A DNA stretch of 64,000 nucleotides, taken from Emticicia sp037153985. GTDB lineage: Bacteria; Bacteroidota; Bacteroidia; Cytophagales; Spirosomataceae. Where the stretch lies: assembly GCF_037153985.1 (NCBI RefSeq), contig NZ_JBBAYI010000010.1, positions 124,001 to 188,000 of the forward strand. Direction: 5' to 3'. Shown here piece by piece: positions 18,234 to 26,752 of this stretch (positions are counted from its first letter, which is position 1; every line of letters begins with the position of its first letter). The notes beneath the pieces are model-generated. The model saw nothing but the letters and a program-made list of their open reading frames with translations. It made no database searches and was not told where the DNA came from. The position numbers were made by a program, and so were the translations under genes.

Positions 18234-18989
18234 TCAGGGCTTTTTTTTCGCCGCCCAGAAAATGGCATTCCTGAATAAAGTTTTGTAGGCTTCGTTATCA
18301 AATAACTCTGGCGAATGCCCCATGAATATATATACATTTCGTGCTTTTACTTTCTCGTTAGTCCATATTACAGGGTGGTCACCCATTTTTATCGGGGTAT
18401 CAGGTGTGTAAGAGTTTTCATCGACACTTGCAATCACATGCACATTTGCCCGTGGACTTTTATTATAGGTATACCATTCTTCTTTATTTATCAGGAAAGG
18501 TGTTGGCACGCCACGCATGATGGGGTGGGTGCGGTCTTCAACGTTTACTTTTCCGGCCACAAATGTAGCAATGTAATTGGTATATCTGATGCCTCCCATA
18601 AAGCCAGAAAACCATTGCCACATCGGGAAACCGTCAAATTCGCCAAGTAAAGTAGCATGATGGAAACCAATCCAACCACCTTTACCTTCTTCAATATACT
18701 TAATAAATGCGCTGGCTGCTTTTTCTTTCCAGCCATAAGGTGGGTAGTCGAGTTGGATAAAGAGCTGATACTGGCTCAGAAAGTTTTCGCTGATTGCATC
18801 GGTGTTCTGTATATAATCAATAGAAAAACTACTATCGGCCGCTAACTGATTGAGCCACGCACTGGCTCGGGTAGAATACTGGATATGATGCCCGCCGCTT
18901 TCAGCCAGAGCTAAAACTTTAAATTTGTTTTGAGCATGACCACTCAGGTAAAACAGAAACAGAATATAAAATAAAAATGGGGTTTTCAT
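18234..18989 (-). CDS. ThuA domain protein, secreted
   Basis: This 251-residue protein belongs to the ThuA-like family, which has a class I glutamine-amidotransferase-like fold and is found near sugar-utilisation genes. The start at 18989 (MKTPFLFYILFLFYLSGHAQ) gives a clean signal peptide; a longer frame to 19049 adds 20 residues that would spoil it. Motifs include LALAESGGHHIQYSTRA, YIEEGKGGWIGFHHATL, THPIMRGVPTPFLINKEEWYTY and VIWTNEKVKARNVYIFMGHSPELF. It lies 22 bases upstream of the response regulator on the same strand and may be co-transcribed with it. Biochemical activity in this family is poorly defined. Confidence 0.88.
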   Translation of the reverse strand: MKTPFLFYILFLFYLSGHAQNKFKVLALAESGGHHIQYSTRASAWLNQLAADSSFSIDYIQNTDAISENFLSQYQLFIQLDYPPYGWKEKAASAFIKYIEEGKGGWIGFHHATLLGEFDGFPMWQWFSGFMGGIRYTNYIATFVAGKVNVEDRTHPIMRGVPTPFLINKEEWYTYNKSPRANVHVIASVDENSYTPDTPIKMGDHPVIWTNEKVKARNVYIFMGHSPELFDNEAYKTLFRNAIFWAAKKKP

Positions 18990-19232
18990 GAAAGAATAGT
19001 ATTTAGTGCCTGCCCATAAAACGGCATTGCATATAAATTGAACAAGCACCTGTAAGTGCTACAAAACAACATAATTTTAACAGATTGCCCATAGTTTTTT
19101 CTTTAAAATTAACTATTTTATAAAGGGGGATAAAATACTGTTATCTTATTTTTAAGGAATTATTAATAGGTATATCTTCGGAAATGTACCCAAAAATTAG
19201 TATTTTCGCTTTTACCACCAAAGATAAAACTT

Positions 19233-20234
19233 ATGCGAAAAGAAAAAGAAAATGTTTTTCTGCGATTACCAAAAATTATTCTAAATCTATTTATCAGCTT
19301 TTTTGTCGATGATGAAACCAGAAGTAACGACCGTTCTAAGTACAAGTTTGCGAAAGAAGTACGTGAAGCCAAAGTTACAATAAAACGACTTTTTAAAGAC
19401 TTCTTCCTGATTTCGCTAGGAGTATTGTCGGCAGGGTTCGGTCTGGATGGTTTCCTGTTGCCAAACGATTTCATCGATGGGGGTGCAACTGGCATCTCAC
19501 TACTTATTACAGCCGTTACTGGTTATCCACTTTCTTTAATGCTCATCCTCATCAATATCCCTTTTATTATTATAGGGCTTACGGTTGTAGGCAAAGAATT
19601 TGCTATTAAAACAGCCATTGGTATTGTGGCACTCTCGTTGGCAGTAGCATTAATTCCATACCCCGAAATTACTCATGATAAACTACTTACCTCAGTGTTT
19701 GGTGGTTTCTTTTTAGGTTTGGGTATCGGAATGGCCATGAGAGGCGGTGGCGTTATTGATGGAACCGAGGTTTTGGCCATCACACTTAGCCGTAGAATGA
19801 GCCTTACCATTGGTGATGTAATTCTGGTGATAAACGTCATTATATTTTCGGTTGCTGCCTACGTGTTATCTATCGAGACAGCCCTTTATTCGATGCTTAC
19901 TTATCTTTCTGCCTCTAAAACTGTCGATTTTGTCATTGAAGGGATTGAAGAATATACCGGCGTAACTATTATTTCACTTAAGCCCATGGAAATCAAGAAA
20001 ATGATTATTGAAGAAATGGGGCGTGGGGTAACCGTTTATAAAGGCGAAAGAGGTTTTGGAAAAACAGGTTACACAGAAGGGGAAACAAAAATTGTTTATA
20101 CTGTTATTACTCGTCTTGAAGTAAGTAAACTCAACCTTGAAATTGAGAAAATAGACCCTAACGCCTTCGTAATCATGACTAGTATTAAGGATACCAAAGG
20201 TGGAATGATAAAAAAACGCTCGGTTCCACATTAA
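19233..20234 (+). CDS. YitT family membrane protein (DUF161 + DUF2179)
   Basis: This 333-residue protein has a basic N-terminal extension of ~65 residues and then five or six membrane helices (FFLISLGVLSAGFGLDGFLL, GISLLITAVTGYPLSLMLIL, FGGFFLGLGIGMAMRGGGVIDG, VILVINVIIFSVAAYVLS). A C-terminal soluble DUF2179 domain follows (GVTIISLKPMEIKKMIIEEM...GRGVTVYKGERGFGKT). The FLLPNDFIDGGATGISLL and RGGGVIDGTEVLA signatures are typical of YitT. Transport or signalling has been suggested for the family, but its function is not established. It is divergent from the ThuA gene, sharing a 243-base intergenic region in which I found no convincing promoter. Confidence 0.88.
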   Translation: MRKEKENVFLRLPKIILNLFISFFVDDETRSNDRSKYKFAKEVREAKVTIKRLFKDFFLISLGVLSAGFGLDGFLLPNDFIDGGATGISLLITAVTGYPLSLMLILINIPFIIIGLTVVGKEFAIKTAIGIVALSLAVALIPYPEITHDKLLTSVFGGFFLGLGIGMAMRGGGVIDGTEVLAITLSRRMSLTIGDVILVINVIIFSVAAYVLSIETALYSMLTYLSASKTVDFVIEGIEEYTGVTIISLKPMEIKKMIIEEMGRGVTVYKGERGFGKTGYTEGETKIVYTVITRLEVSKLNLEIEKIDPNAFVIMTSIKDTKGGMIKKRSVPH

Positions 20235-20337
20235 ATACTGTCAGACTAAATCCGAAGCAGGCAATTACTTTTTCAGAACAGTTATGTAGTTTTGTGCAAG
20301 TTTCTTAATAAGCATAAAACTACATAATTTCTTACAA

Positions 20338-20850
20338 ATGGCTCTTATTTTACCAGTTAAAGGCATAAGCCCGACTTGGGGCGAAAATTGTTGGTTTTCT
20401 CCGAATGCCACTATCGTTGGCGATGTTACCATGGGGAAAGATTGCACGGTTTGGTTCAACGCAGTTATTCGTGGCGATGTAAACTCAATTATTATGGGTG
20501 ATAGAGTGAATATTCAGGATGGTGCCGTCATTCATTGTACTTACCAGAAAACTAAAACAATTATTGGTAATAATGTAAGTATTGCACACAATGCCATTGT
20601 ACATGGCTGTGTTATTGAAGATAAAGTATTAATTGGTATGGGGGCTATTATCATGGACGGCGCCGTCATAGGCACAGGCTCAATTATAGCGGCCGGAGCC
20701 ATTATTACACAAAATACAGTGGTGCCGCCTAACTCGATTTATGCGGGTAATCCGGCTAAGTTTTTAAAGGCAGTTACACCCGAACTGGAAGAAGTATTTA
20801 TGCGAACAGCAAATAATTATGTAATGTATGCCGAGTGGTTTAAAGAATAA
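20338..20850 (+). CDS. gamma-carbonic anhydrase family protein (left-handed beta-helix)
   Basis: This 170-residue protein has hexapeptide repeats of the trimeric left-handed beta-helix (ATIVGDVTMGKDCTVW, AVIRGDVNSIIMGDRVNI). Metal-ligand histidines lie at His66 (AVIHC), His84 and His89 (SIAHNAIVHGC), as in YrdA/CaiE/gamma-CA proteins. A C-terminal helix (ELEEVFMRTANNYVMYAEWFK) is also typical. It may catalyse reversible CO2 hydration, but many family members show no measured activity. It lies 103 bases after the YitT gene and is followed by a long-loop hairpin with a T tract. Confidence 0.9.
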   Translation: MALILPVKGISPTWGENCWFSPNATIVGDVTMGKDCTVWFNAVIRGDVNSIIMGDRVNIQDGAVIHCTYQKTKTIIGNNVSIAHNAIVHGCVIEDKVLIGMGAIIMDGAVIGTGSIIAAGAIITQNTVVPPNSIYAGNPAKFLKAVTPELEEVFMRTANNYVMYAEWFKE

Positions 20851-20895
20851 TTTATGTAATCGATTAACTATGCAAAATTTGACTTAAACTAATAC

Positions 20896-20950
20896 AAAAC
20901 GGTTGATATGCCTTAAAATTGGTGTATTTTTGACCGTTTTTTGTTTTTTT
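20896..20950 (+). terminator. probable terminator after the gamma-carbonic anhydrase gene
   Basis: AAAACGGT (20896-20903) pairs with ACCGTTTT (20933-20940) across a ~29-nt loop and is followed by TTG and seven Ts. The long loop weakens the call. It overlaps the upstream element of the next gene's promoter. Confidence 0.45.
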
Positions 20951-20963
20951 AAACCTATATTTG
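20930..20963 (+). promoter_or_regulatory. promoter of the first ECF sigma gene
   Basis: TATATTTG at 20956-20963 is a perfect TAnnTTTG -7 box. A TTG at 20930-20932 lies 23 bases upstream, the top of the accepted spacing. Transcription would start near 20969. This places the TTG codon at 20961 inside the promoter and supports translation from the GTG at 20985. Confidence 0.55.
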
Positions 20964-20984
20964 TGCCCAAAAAAGCTCAAAAGT

Positions 20985-21566
20985 GTGGAGTACGCAAGTT
21001 TAGGTGATGACATACTAGTCAAACTTATGAGTTTGGGAGATAAGGAGGCTTTTGGGGAGATTTATCGTCGGTACTGGCGTAAATTATTCCAGAAAGCCCA
21101 ACGTAAAGTCTATGCAAAAGAAATAGTTGAAGAACTGGTGCAGGATATCTTCGTTACACTCTGGGAAAGACGCGCTACACAAAAAATACAGACGCTGGAG
21201 CCTTATCTTTTCACGGCTCTTAAGTATCAGATTATTACACACATCAAAAAACAGGTATTGGAAGAAAAATTCGTTACCTACACTACCACCGAAAGCTACG
21301 AAGAAGAAAATAGCCTTGAAGAAAAAATTGCTTACGACGATTTAACCCAATCGATTGAACAAGCTATTGAACAATTACCTGAAAAAACGCAACATATTTT
21401 TCGTCTTAACAGGTTAGAAGGAAAAACTACCAAAGAAATTGTTGCCATCCTGAATATTCCTGAAAGAACAGTTGAGTATCATATTTCTCAGTCGCTTCGT
21501 TTTATGCGCGAGCACCTCAAAGAGTTCATTACTTGGGGGTTACTGCTTTTTTTTTATCATAAATAA
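20985..21566 (+). CDS. RNA polymerase ECF sigma factor (Bacteroidetes type), module 1
   Basis: This sigma-70 family factor of 193 residues has region 2 (DKEAFGEIYRRYWRKLFQKA, then EELVQDIFVTLWERR) and region 4 (LPEKTQHIFRLNRLEGKTTKEIVAILNIPERTVEYHISQSL). The GTG start at 20985 is preferred because an upstream TTG frame would begin inside the -7 box. The hydrophobic tail LLLFF is common in this group. It is followed by a FecR anti-sigma gene and an STN-bearing SusC, so it is predicted to be released or activated when the SusC receptor binds its ligand and then to transcribe the downstream genes. A sister copy is at 34208. Confidence 0.9.
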   Translation: MEYASLGDDILVKLMSLGDKEAFGEIYRRYWRKLFQKAQRKVYAKEIVEELVQDIFVTLWERRATQKIQTLEPYLFTALKYQIITHIKKQVLEEKFVTYTTTESYEEENSLEEKIAYDDLTQSIEQAIEQLPEKTQHIFRLNRLEGKTTKEIVAILNIPERTVEYHISQSLRFMREHLKEFITWGLLLFFYHK

Positions 21567-21862
21567 TATGATATATGCACCGGATAATTCGAGCAAGTAA
21601 AATATTTTAGTTTGCTTATCATCTCATACTTTCTATTTTTTTGCCTTAGGTCAATCTTAAATCTCTTTCTTACAGGTATCGGCCACTTTTTCATCTTTTA
21701 ATAATCAAGCCCTTTACTTAGAAAAAATCGTATTGTATTTTTTAAAGAAGTTTTTATAAAAAGTTGCTTTTTGTGGTATTATTTAAAGAATTTACAAAAC
21801 TATTTGCGGTTTTTTATGGCAATAACATACATAGTTAATAGAAAGAAACGATATGCTATTTA

Positions 21863-22891
21863 ATGAAAAGCCGTAAAGCATTTGGTAAACTCCTCCAGAA
21901 ATATTTAGATGGGAAATGTAATGAGTCAGAAAAACATCTGGTTGAACAGTGGTACGAACTGATTGACGAAGAACCCCGACAAAACTATACAGAAACCGAA
22001 TGGCAAGAGTTAGAATATAAATTATGGCGAAAAATTGAAAAAGATGCCTTTGAAACTGCTGATACCGAAGAAATATCAGGCTTTAGTTTCTGGCGTTCGT
22101 ATCGTATCAGCATTGCTGCTTCGGTTACCCTTTTAATGGGTTTGGGCGTATGGTGGTATATCAGTATGCAAAACAGTAAGCCAACAATTGCAAATACAGA
22201 GCAAGTTAAAAATGAGATGAATCTCATGGATAATACTTCCGCTAAGCCTATCAGAATAGATTTGGAAGATGGAAGTACCGTAACACTAAGTCCACACAGC
22301 CAACTTCAGTATCCCAATCAATTTGCTGCGAACAAGAGAGAAGTACAACTAACGGGCGAAGCCCTTTTTGAAGTCAGTAAAAATCCTGAACGACCATTTT
22401 ATGTTATTACAGACAAACTTGTTACCAAAGTGCTTGGAACCAGTTTTTATGTACGCACCGTAGCCGCTACACAAAACGTAGAGGTAGAAGTACTTACAGG
22501 CAAGGTGTCAGTTTATGAAAAGGAAAAAGTAAATAACCAGAATCCGGGTGTGGTACTTACGCCTAACCATAAGGTTACTTTCTTTGCGCTAGAGAAACAT
22601 TTCATTACCGGTTTGGTTGAAAAACCATTGCCACAGATTAAATCGATTGGTAGCCAGCCAGATACTTTTGAATTTGATGATGCGCCTATCGGAGACGTAA
22701 TCAGCAAATTAGAAAGGGTCTATGGCATTGATATTGAACTTGAAAGCGAAAAACTGAGTTCGTGCCCGTTAACAGCCGATATAACCCAGCAGCCTTTATA
22801 TACCAAACTGGATATAATATGTGCAACAATTAATGGCAAATATGAAGTGAAAGGAACCACTATCCTGATTACAGGTAAAGGATGTGAGTAA
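21863..22891 (+). CDS. FecR family anti-sigma factor, module 1
   Basis: This 342-residue single-pass inner-membrane protein has a cytoplasmic N-terminal part that should bind the sigma factor (LLQKYLDGKCNESEKHLVEQWYEL), a membrane helix near 75-98 (ISIAASVTLLMGLGVWWYI), the periplasmic FecR domain (IDLEDGSTVTLSPHSQLQYP...LTGEALFEVSKNPERPFYVIT...VLGTSFYVRT) and a C-terminal STN-like DUF4974 domain (DTFEFDDAPIGDVISKLERVYGI). It is expected to relay the SusC signal to the sigma factor encoded 296 bases upstream. That gap holds only a weak hairpin at 21592-21616. The gene is paralogous to the one at 34840. Confidence 0.92.
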   Translation: MKSRKAFGKLLQKYLDGKCNESEKHLVEQWYELIDEEPRQNYTETEWQELEYKLWRKIEKDAFETADTEEISGFSFWRSYRISIAASVTLLMGLGVWWYISMQNSKPTIANTEQVKNEMNLMDNTSAKPIRIDLEDGSTVTLSPHSQLQYPNQFAANKREVQLTGEALFEVSKNPERPFYVITDKLVTKVLGTSFYVRTVAATQNVEVEVLTGKVSVYEKEKVNNQNPGVVLTPNHKVTFFALEKHFITGLVEKPLPQIKSIGSQPDTFEFDDAPIGDVISKLERVYGIDIELESEKLSSCPLTADITQQPLYTKLDIICATINGKYEVKGTTILITGKGCE

Positions 22892-23247
22892 GAAATGCCA
22901 AAACCAGAACAGTATCTATTCAACCTTAATAAAGCTAACCATCTATTCGCTCGGGAGTATGTTTACTTGTTGCAGTATAAAATACATAATAACAGGTAGG
23001 CATACTCCTCTATTAACCAGCATCTATTTAACCTTAACAAATATAACCTATACCAGAGTCTCTATTAAACGCTAACCCCATATAAAATATATGATTAAAA
23101 AATAACAGATGTTTGCCATATAATAAAAAAAAGCTGACAATGGTACCAGCATTGTCAGCCCTACATGCCCTAGTAATGTTTTCGCTGCTCGTGAAAATCA
23201 GGGCTTCTTTTGTCAAATTCTTACCTCTAACAAAATTGTTCAAATGT
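22892..23247 (+). promoter_or_regulatory. long structured leader between fecR and susC, module 1
   Basis: This 356-base gap is not empty. It contains two copies of a motif shared with the other module (CTATTCAACCTTAA at 22916-22929 and CTATTTAACCTTAA near 23024-23037). A 16-bp hairpin pairs 22954-22969 with 22993-23008. It includes three G-U pairs that work only in plus-strand RNA, which suggests a folded 5' leader or fecR 3' end. The distal third carries an antisense-oriented terminator and is described as a predicted antisense RNA. Confidence 0.5.
23125..23236 (-). ncRNA. predicted cis-antisense RNA opposite the susC leader, module 1
   Basis: On the minus strand a 10-bp stem (23159-23150 with 23142-23133) is followed by eight Ts (23132-23125), a clear intrinsic terminator pointing away from susC. 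A minus-strand promoter-like pair lies over the susC start: TTG (23269-23267), 18 bases, then TACATTTG (23248-23241), a perfect TAnnTTTG. The predicted transcript of ~110 nt also contains a second hairpin (outer stem 23200-23204 with 23167-23171). The second susC has the same arrangement. Cis-antisense RNAs at susC starts (for example DonS) are known in Bacteroides; expression here is inferred. Confidence 0.5.
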
Positions 23248-26200
23248 ATGAAAAAAAGATTACAAACAAGTAAAATCTTGCTACTTGCTATGAAAATTTC
23301 TGCTGTTCAGCTTGTATTGGCAATGATTTTCGTTACTGTTTCGTACGCTTATGATTCAAAAGCACAAGAGTTTTTGAATAAGTCGGTGTCGTTAAAAGCC
23401 GAAAATCAGAGTCTTCGTATGGTATTGGGAATGATTGAAGAACAGACCGAAGTAAAATTTGTGTATAGCTCTAAAGCCATTCATGCCAACCGAAAAGTAA
23501 ACTACACAGTTTCTGGACAAAAACTATCTGAAGTATTAGAGTCTCTATTGAAACCAATGCAAGTGAATTATCGCATTATTGGTGGGCAGATTATTCTGAA
23601 TTGGGAAGATAAACAAGCCTTGATAGAGAATATTGAGCCTGCTGAAATGCTTGAAAAGGAAGCAAAAGAGGCAGTGGTAGACCAACCCATTAAAGGAAAA
23701 GTAACTGATAAAGATGGCGGCGGCGGTTTGCCAGGGGTAAGCGTAACCATAAAAGGAACAACACGCGGTGTAACTACTGATGCCAACGGTGAGTATTCAA
23801 TTGTAGTACCTAACGATAAATCAGTTTTAGTATATAGTTTTTTGGGCTATGAAAAACAAGAGGTTACTGTTGGCAACCGTACTACTATTGATATTGTACT
23901 GGGTTCTGATATGAAATCATTAGACGAAGTGATAGTGGTAGGGTATGGCACTCAGAAGAAAGCCAATCTTACAGGAGCGGTATCGAGCATTGATGCGGCT
24001 GCTATCGAGAATCGTCCGGCGAGTAATCTGGCAACAGCCATGCAGGGCATGAGTCCGGGCTTGATTATTACCCGCACAAGTGGCCAGCCCGGTAGCGAAG
24101 ATATAGGCATTCAGATTCGTGGGGCAACTACTGCCAATGGCTCAGTAAGCCCGCTGGTAGTGTTAGATGGGGTAGCTGTACCAAGCAATACCCTGCAAAC
24201 CATGAACCCTAACGATGTTGAAAGTATCAGTGTATTGAAAGATGCTGCTGCCGCAGCCATTTATGGGGCGCAAGCTGCTGGTGGGGTTATTCTGGTAACG
24301 ACCAAAAAAGGTAAAGCCGGAAAAATCACTTTCGATTATCTGGCACAACAAGGCACCGACTGGGCTATTAATGTGCCGGGTAGGATGTCTTTATTGGAAG
24401 AGGCAGAGTTTGCCAACCTTGCAAGAGCCAATTCGGGTAGTGGCCCAGAATATAACGCAGACGATATTCAACGTATTAAAGACGGAATCCCTTACGTAGT
24501 GAATCCGGTTGACACCAGTACGTATCTTTTTTACAATCAGGTTCCTTTAACAGACCAGATTCTCAGAAAATACTCATCGATGCGTACGCATAATTTAACT
24601 ATGCGCGGAGGTACCGACAAACTCAACTTCCTGATTTCAGGAGGATACTATGGAAAAGATGGGGTCTTTAAGGTAGGGCCTGATAGCTATGACAGATACA
24701 ATTTACGTATTAATCTGGGGGCGCAATTAACCAAGTTTTTTTCTTTAGATTCGCGTCTTTCTTATACCAACGATAAAACCGAGACGTCTTCGGCAGGTAT
24801 AAACGGGCAAGGCTTGTTGTATCAGATTTATCGTTTGCGCACACGTACGCCATTCTTTACGCCAGAAGGCCGCTACAATGGTGCTGGTTCGGCCGCCACG
24901 GCTTATGCTTCAATGGAAGCAGGTGGTTTTAACGATTACAGACGTAATTATTTTGATGGAGTATTTACCTTGAAAGCCGCTGAGTTCGTAAAAGGCTTGA
25001 ATCTAAGAGCTGTATTAGGTACGCAATACCGCCGTGGCGACAGAGAGGTATTTAACCGTACTGTGCCATTGTGGGGTAAATCCAGAATTCTGAGTTATCT
25101 GAATCAGGTAAACTCGTATAACTTAACAAACGAGCTTACGACCAATACCAATCTGCAATTACTGGCTAATTATGATAAACAATTTGCCGGAAAACACAAT
25201 TTAGGTTTATTTGCTGGGTATCAGTGGGAGGCCTTCCGTTTCTCTTCTTTCTATACTGCTGCCTCAAACCTAGTAAGCAACGACCTGCCAACGCTGAATC
25301 TGGGTGACGATAAAACCAAAAGCAATAGCCAGAATATTTATGCCTATGCGTATCAATCAATATTTGGTAGAGTTAATTATAATTTTGATGATAGATACTT
25401 GCTGGAAGGAACTTTACGTTCCGACGAAAGTTCGCGTCTGGCTCCGGGGTTCCGTGTTAAAGTATTTCCTTCCGCGTCAGCAGGTTGGAATATCCACCGT
25501 GAAGCGTGGTTCGCCAATCAGTTAAGGTTCATTTCAGAATTCAAGTTAAGAGCCTCATGGGGGCGTTTAGGTGGTGCATTGGGTAATACGCTAGGATACT
25601 ACGATTACCTCAATCAGCTAAGCCGTAGTGCTTCTTTAGTATTGGGCGATTCTCGAACTTCATACATTTATCAGAGCTCTATTCCGTCGGCACAATTATC
25701 ATGGGAAACCATCGAGACTTCAAACTTTGGTGCTGATTTCGGATTCTTCCAGAATAAATTACAGGTAAGTGCCGACTATTACGTAAAATATAACCGTAAT
25801 ATGTTAACTCCTCAGCAATTGCCGGCCGTAATTGGTATCGGTACGCCTCGCAAAAACAATGGTGAACTAAAATCATGGGGTTGGGAGTTAGAAGCGCGTT
25901 ACCGTGGTAATATCGGGCAGAGCTTCTCTTATAACATAGCAGCAAACGTATCTGACAACCAGAATAAACTTCTCAACTTCTCGGGCCGCAGAGTAATTAG
26001 TGCAGGCACAAACAGCATTATTGAAGGATACCCGCTTAATACTATCTGGGGGTATCAGACGGCAGGTTATTTTACTAGCACTGATGAAGTAAAAGCATGG
26101 GCATTTCAGGATAATCGCACTGGAGCAGGTGATGTAAAATATATTGACCAGAACGGCGACGGCAAATTAACCATCGGTAATGGTAATATTGATAACCATG

Positions 26201-26712
26201 GCGACTTGGTGTTATTAGGTACTACTCAGCCGCGTTATTTGTTTGGAGTAACCTTAGGGTTCCAATGGAAAAATATCGATTTCTCAGCCTTTGTGCAAGG
26301 TGTTGGTAAACGTAGTTACCGCCCTAATGCCGAAAATATCGCTCCGCTTCTGGTTACATGGAAACAGGCTTTAGCGGTACACAGAGACTACTGGACACCT
26401 GAAAACCCTGATGCTTTGTATCCGAGACCTTACGTAGGTGGTACACACAATTATCTGCCGTCAGACAAATGGGTACTAAATGCCAGCTACGCCCGTTTGA
26501 AAAACATTCAGGTTGGCTACACGCTTCCTGTTAAATGGACATCCAGAATTAATATTTCAAGAGCAAGATTTTTCTTCTCAGGCCAAGACCTCCTTACGGT
26601 GTCTGCTCTGGGTAAATTTAAAGGCTTGTTCGACCCTGAAAACCGCGATAACGTCGATAACGACTATCCGTTTTTTGCTACGGCATCGGTGGGTTTAAAT
26701 CTTTCATTTTAA
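23248..26712 (+). CDS. SusC/RagA TonB-linked outer-membrane transporter with STN domain, module 1
   Basis: This ~1154-residue protein is an outer-membrane active transporter. The start at 23248 (MKKRLQTSKILLLAMKISAV) gives a signal peptide; an open frame back to 23113 runs through the leader hairpins and is rejected. Domains in order: signal peptide, secretin/TonB short N-terminal (STN) domain (SLRMVLGMIEEQTEVKFVYS), CarboxypepD_reg-like domain (IKGKVTDKDGGGGLPGVSVT), a TonB-box-like stretch (LDEVIVVGYGTQKKANLTGA), plug, and a 22-stranded barrel ending in F. The STN domain links it to the FecR/sigma pair upstream. It probably imports oligosaccharides together with the SusD encoded 40 bases downstream. 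Confidence 0.95.
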   Translation: MKKRLQTSKILLLAMKISAVQLVLAMIFVTVSYAYDSKAQEFLNKSVSLKAENQSLRMVLGMIEEQTEVKFVYSSKAIHANRKVNYTVSGQKLSEVLESLLKPMQVNYRIIGGQIILNWEDKQALIENIEPAEMLEKEAKEAVVDQPIKGKVTDKDGGGGLPGVSVTIKGTTRGVTTDANGEYSIVVPNDKSVLVYSFLGYEKQEVTVGNRTTIDIVLGSDMKSLDEVIVVGYGTQKKANLTGAVSSIDAAAIENRPASNLATAMQGMSPGLIITRTSGQPGSEDIGIQIRGATTANGSVSPLVVLDGVAVPSNTLQTMNPNDVESISVLKDAAAAAIYGAQAAGGVILVTTKKGKAGKITFDYLAQQGTDWAINVPGRMSLLEEAEFANLARANSGSGPEYNADDIQRIKDGIPYVVNPVDTSTYLFYNQVPLTDQILRKYSSMRTHNLTMRGGTDKLNFLISGGYYGKDGVFKVGPDSYDRYNLRINLGAQLTKFFSLDSRLSYTNDKTETSSAGINGQGLLYQIYRLRTRTPFFTPEGRYNGAGSAATAYASMEAGGFNDYRRNYFDGVFTLKAAEFVKGLNLRAVLGTQYRRGDREVFNRTVPLWGKSRILSYLNQVNSYNLTNELTTNTNLQLLANYDKQFAGKHNLGLFAGYQWEAFRFSSFYTAASNLVSNDLPTLNLGDDKTKSNSQNIYAYAYQSIFGRVNYNFDDRYLLEGTLRSDESSRLAPGFRVKVFPSASAGWNIHREAWFANQLRFISEFKLRASWGRLGGALGNTLGYYDYLNQLSRSASLVLGDSRTSYIYQSSIPSAQLSWETIETSNFGADFGFFQNKLQVSADYYVKYNRNMLTPQQLPAVIGIGTPRKNNGELKSWGWELEARYRGNIGQSFSYNIAANVSDNQNKLLNFSGRRVISAGTNSIIEGYPLNTIWGYQTAGYFTSTDEVKAWAFQDNRTGAGDVKYIDQNGDGKLTIGNGNIDNHGDLVLLGTTQPRYLFGVTLGFQWKNIDFSAFVQGVGKRSYRPNAENIAPLLVTWKQALAVHRDYWTPENPDALYPRPYVGGTHNYLPSDKWVLNASYARLKNIQVGYTLPVKWTSRINISRARFFFSGQDLLTVSALGKFKGLFDPENRDNVDNDYPFFATASVGLNLSF

Positions 26713-26752
26713 TTAGGAAATATTACTTGAACTATCCAAATAGTATTTGAAT

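Noticed and set aside
22954..23160. Plus-strand transcription attenuator before susC
   Set aside because: Neither hairpin is followed by a plus-strand T tract; the one at 23133-23159 is preceded by A8, so it works as a terminator only on the minus strand.
23113..23247. In-frame extension of the first susC back to 23113
   Set aside because: It starts at a non-ATG codon, runs through the leader hairpins and puts 45 residues before an obvious signal peptide; the ATG at 23248 matches the start context of the second susC (ATGTATGAAAAA).
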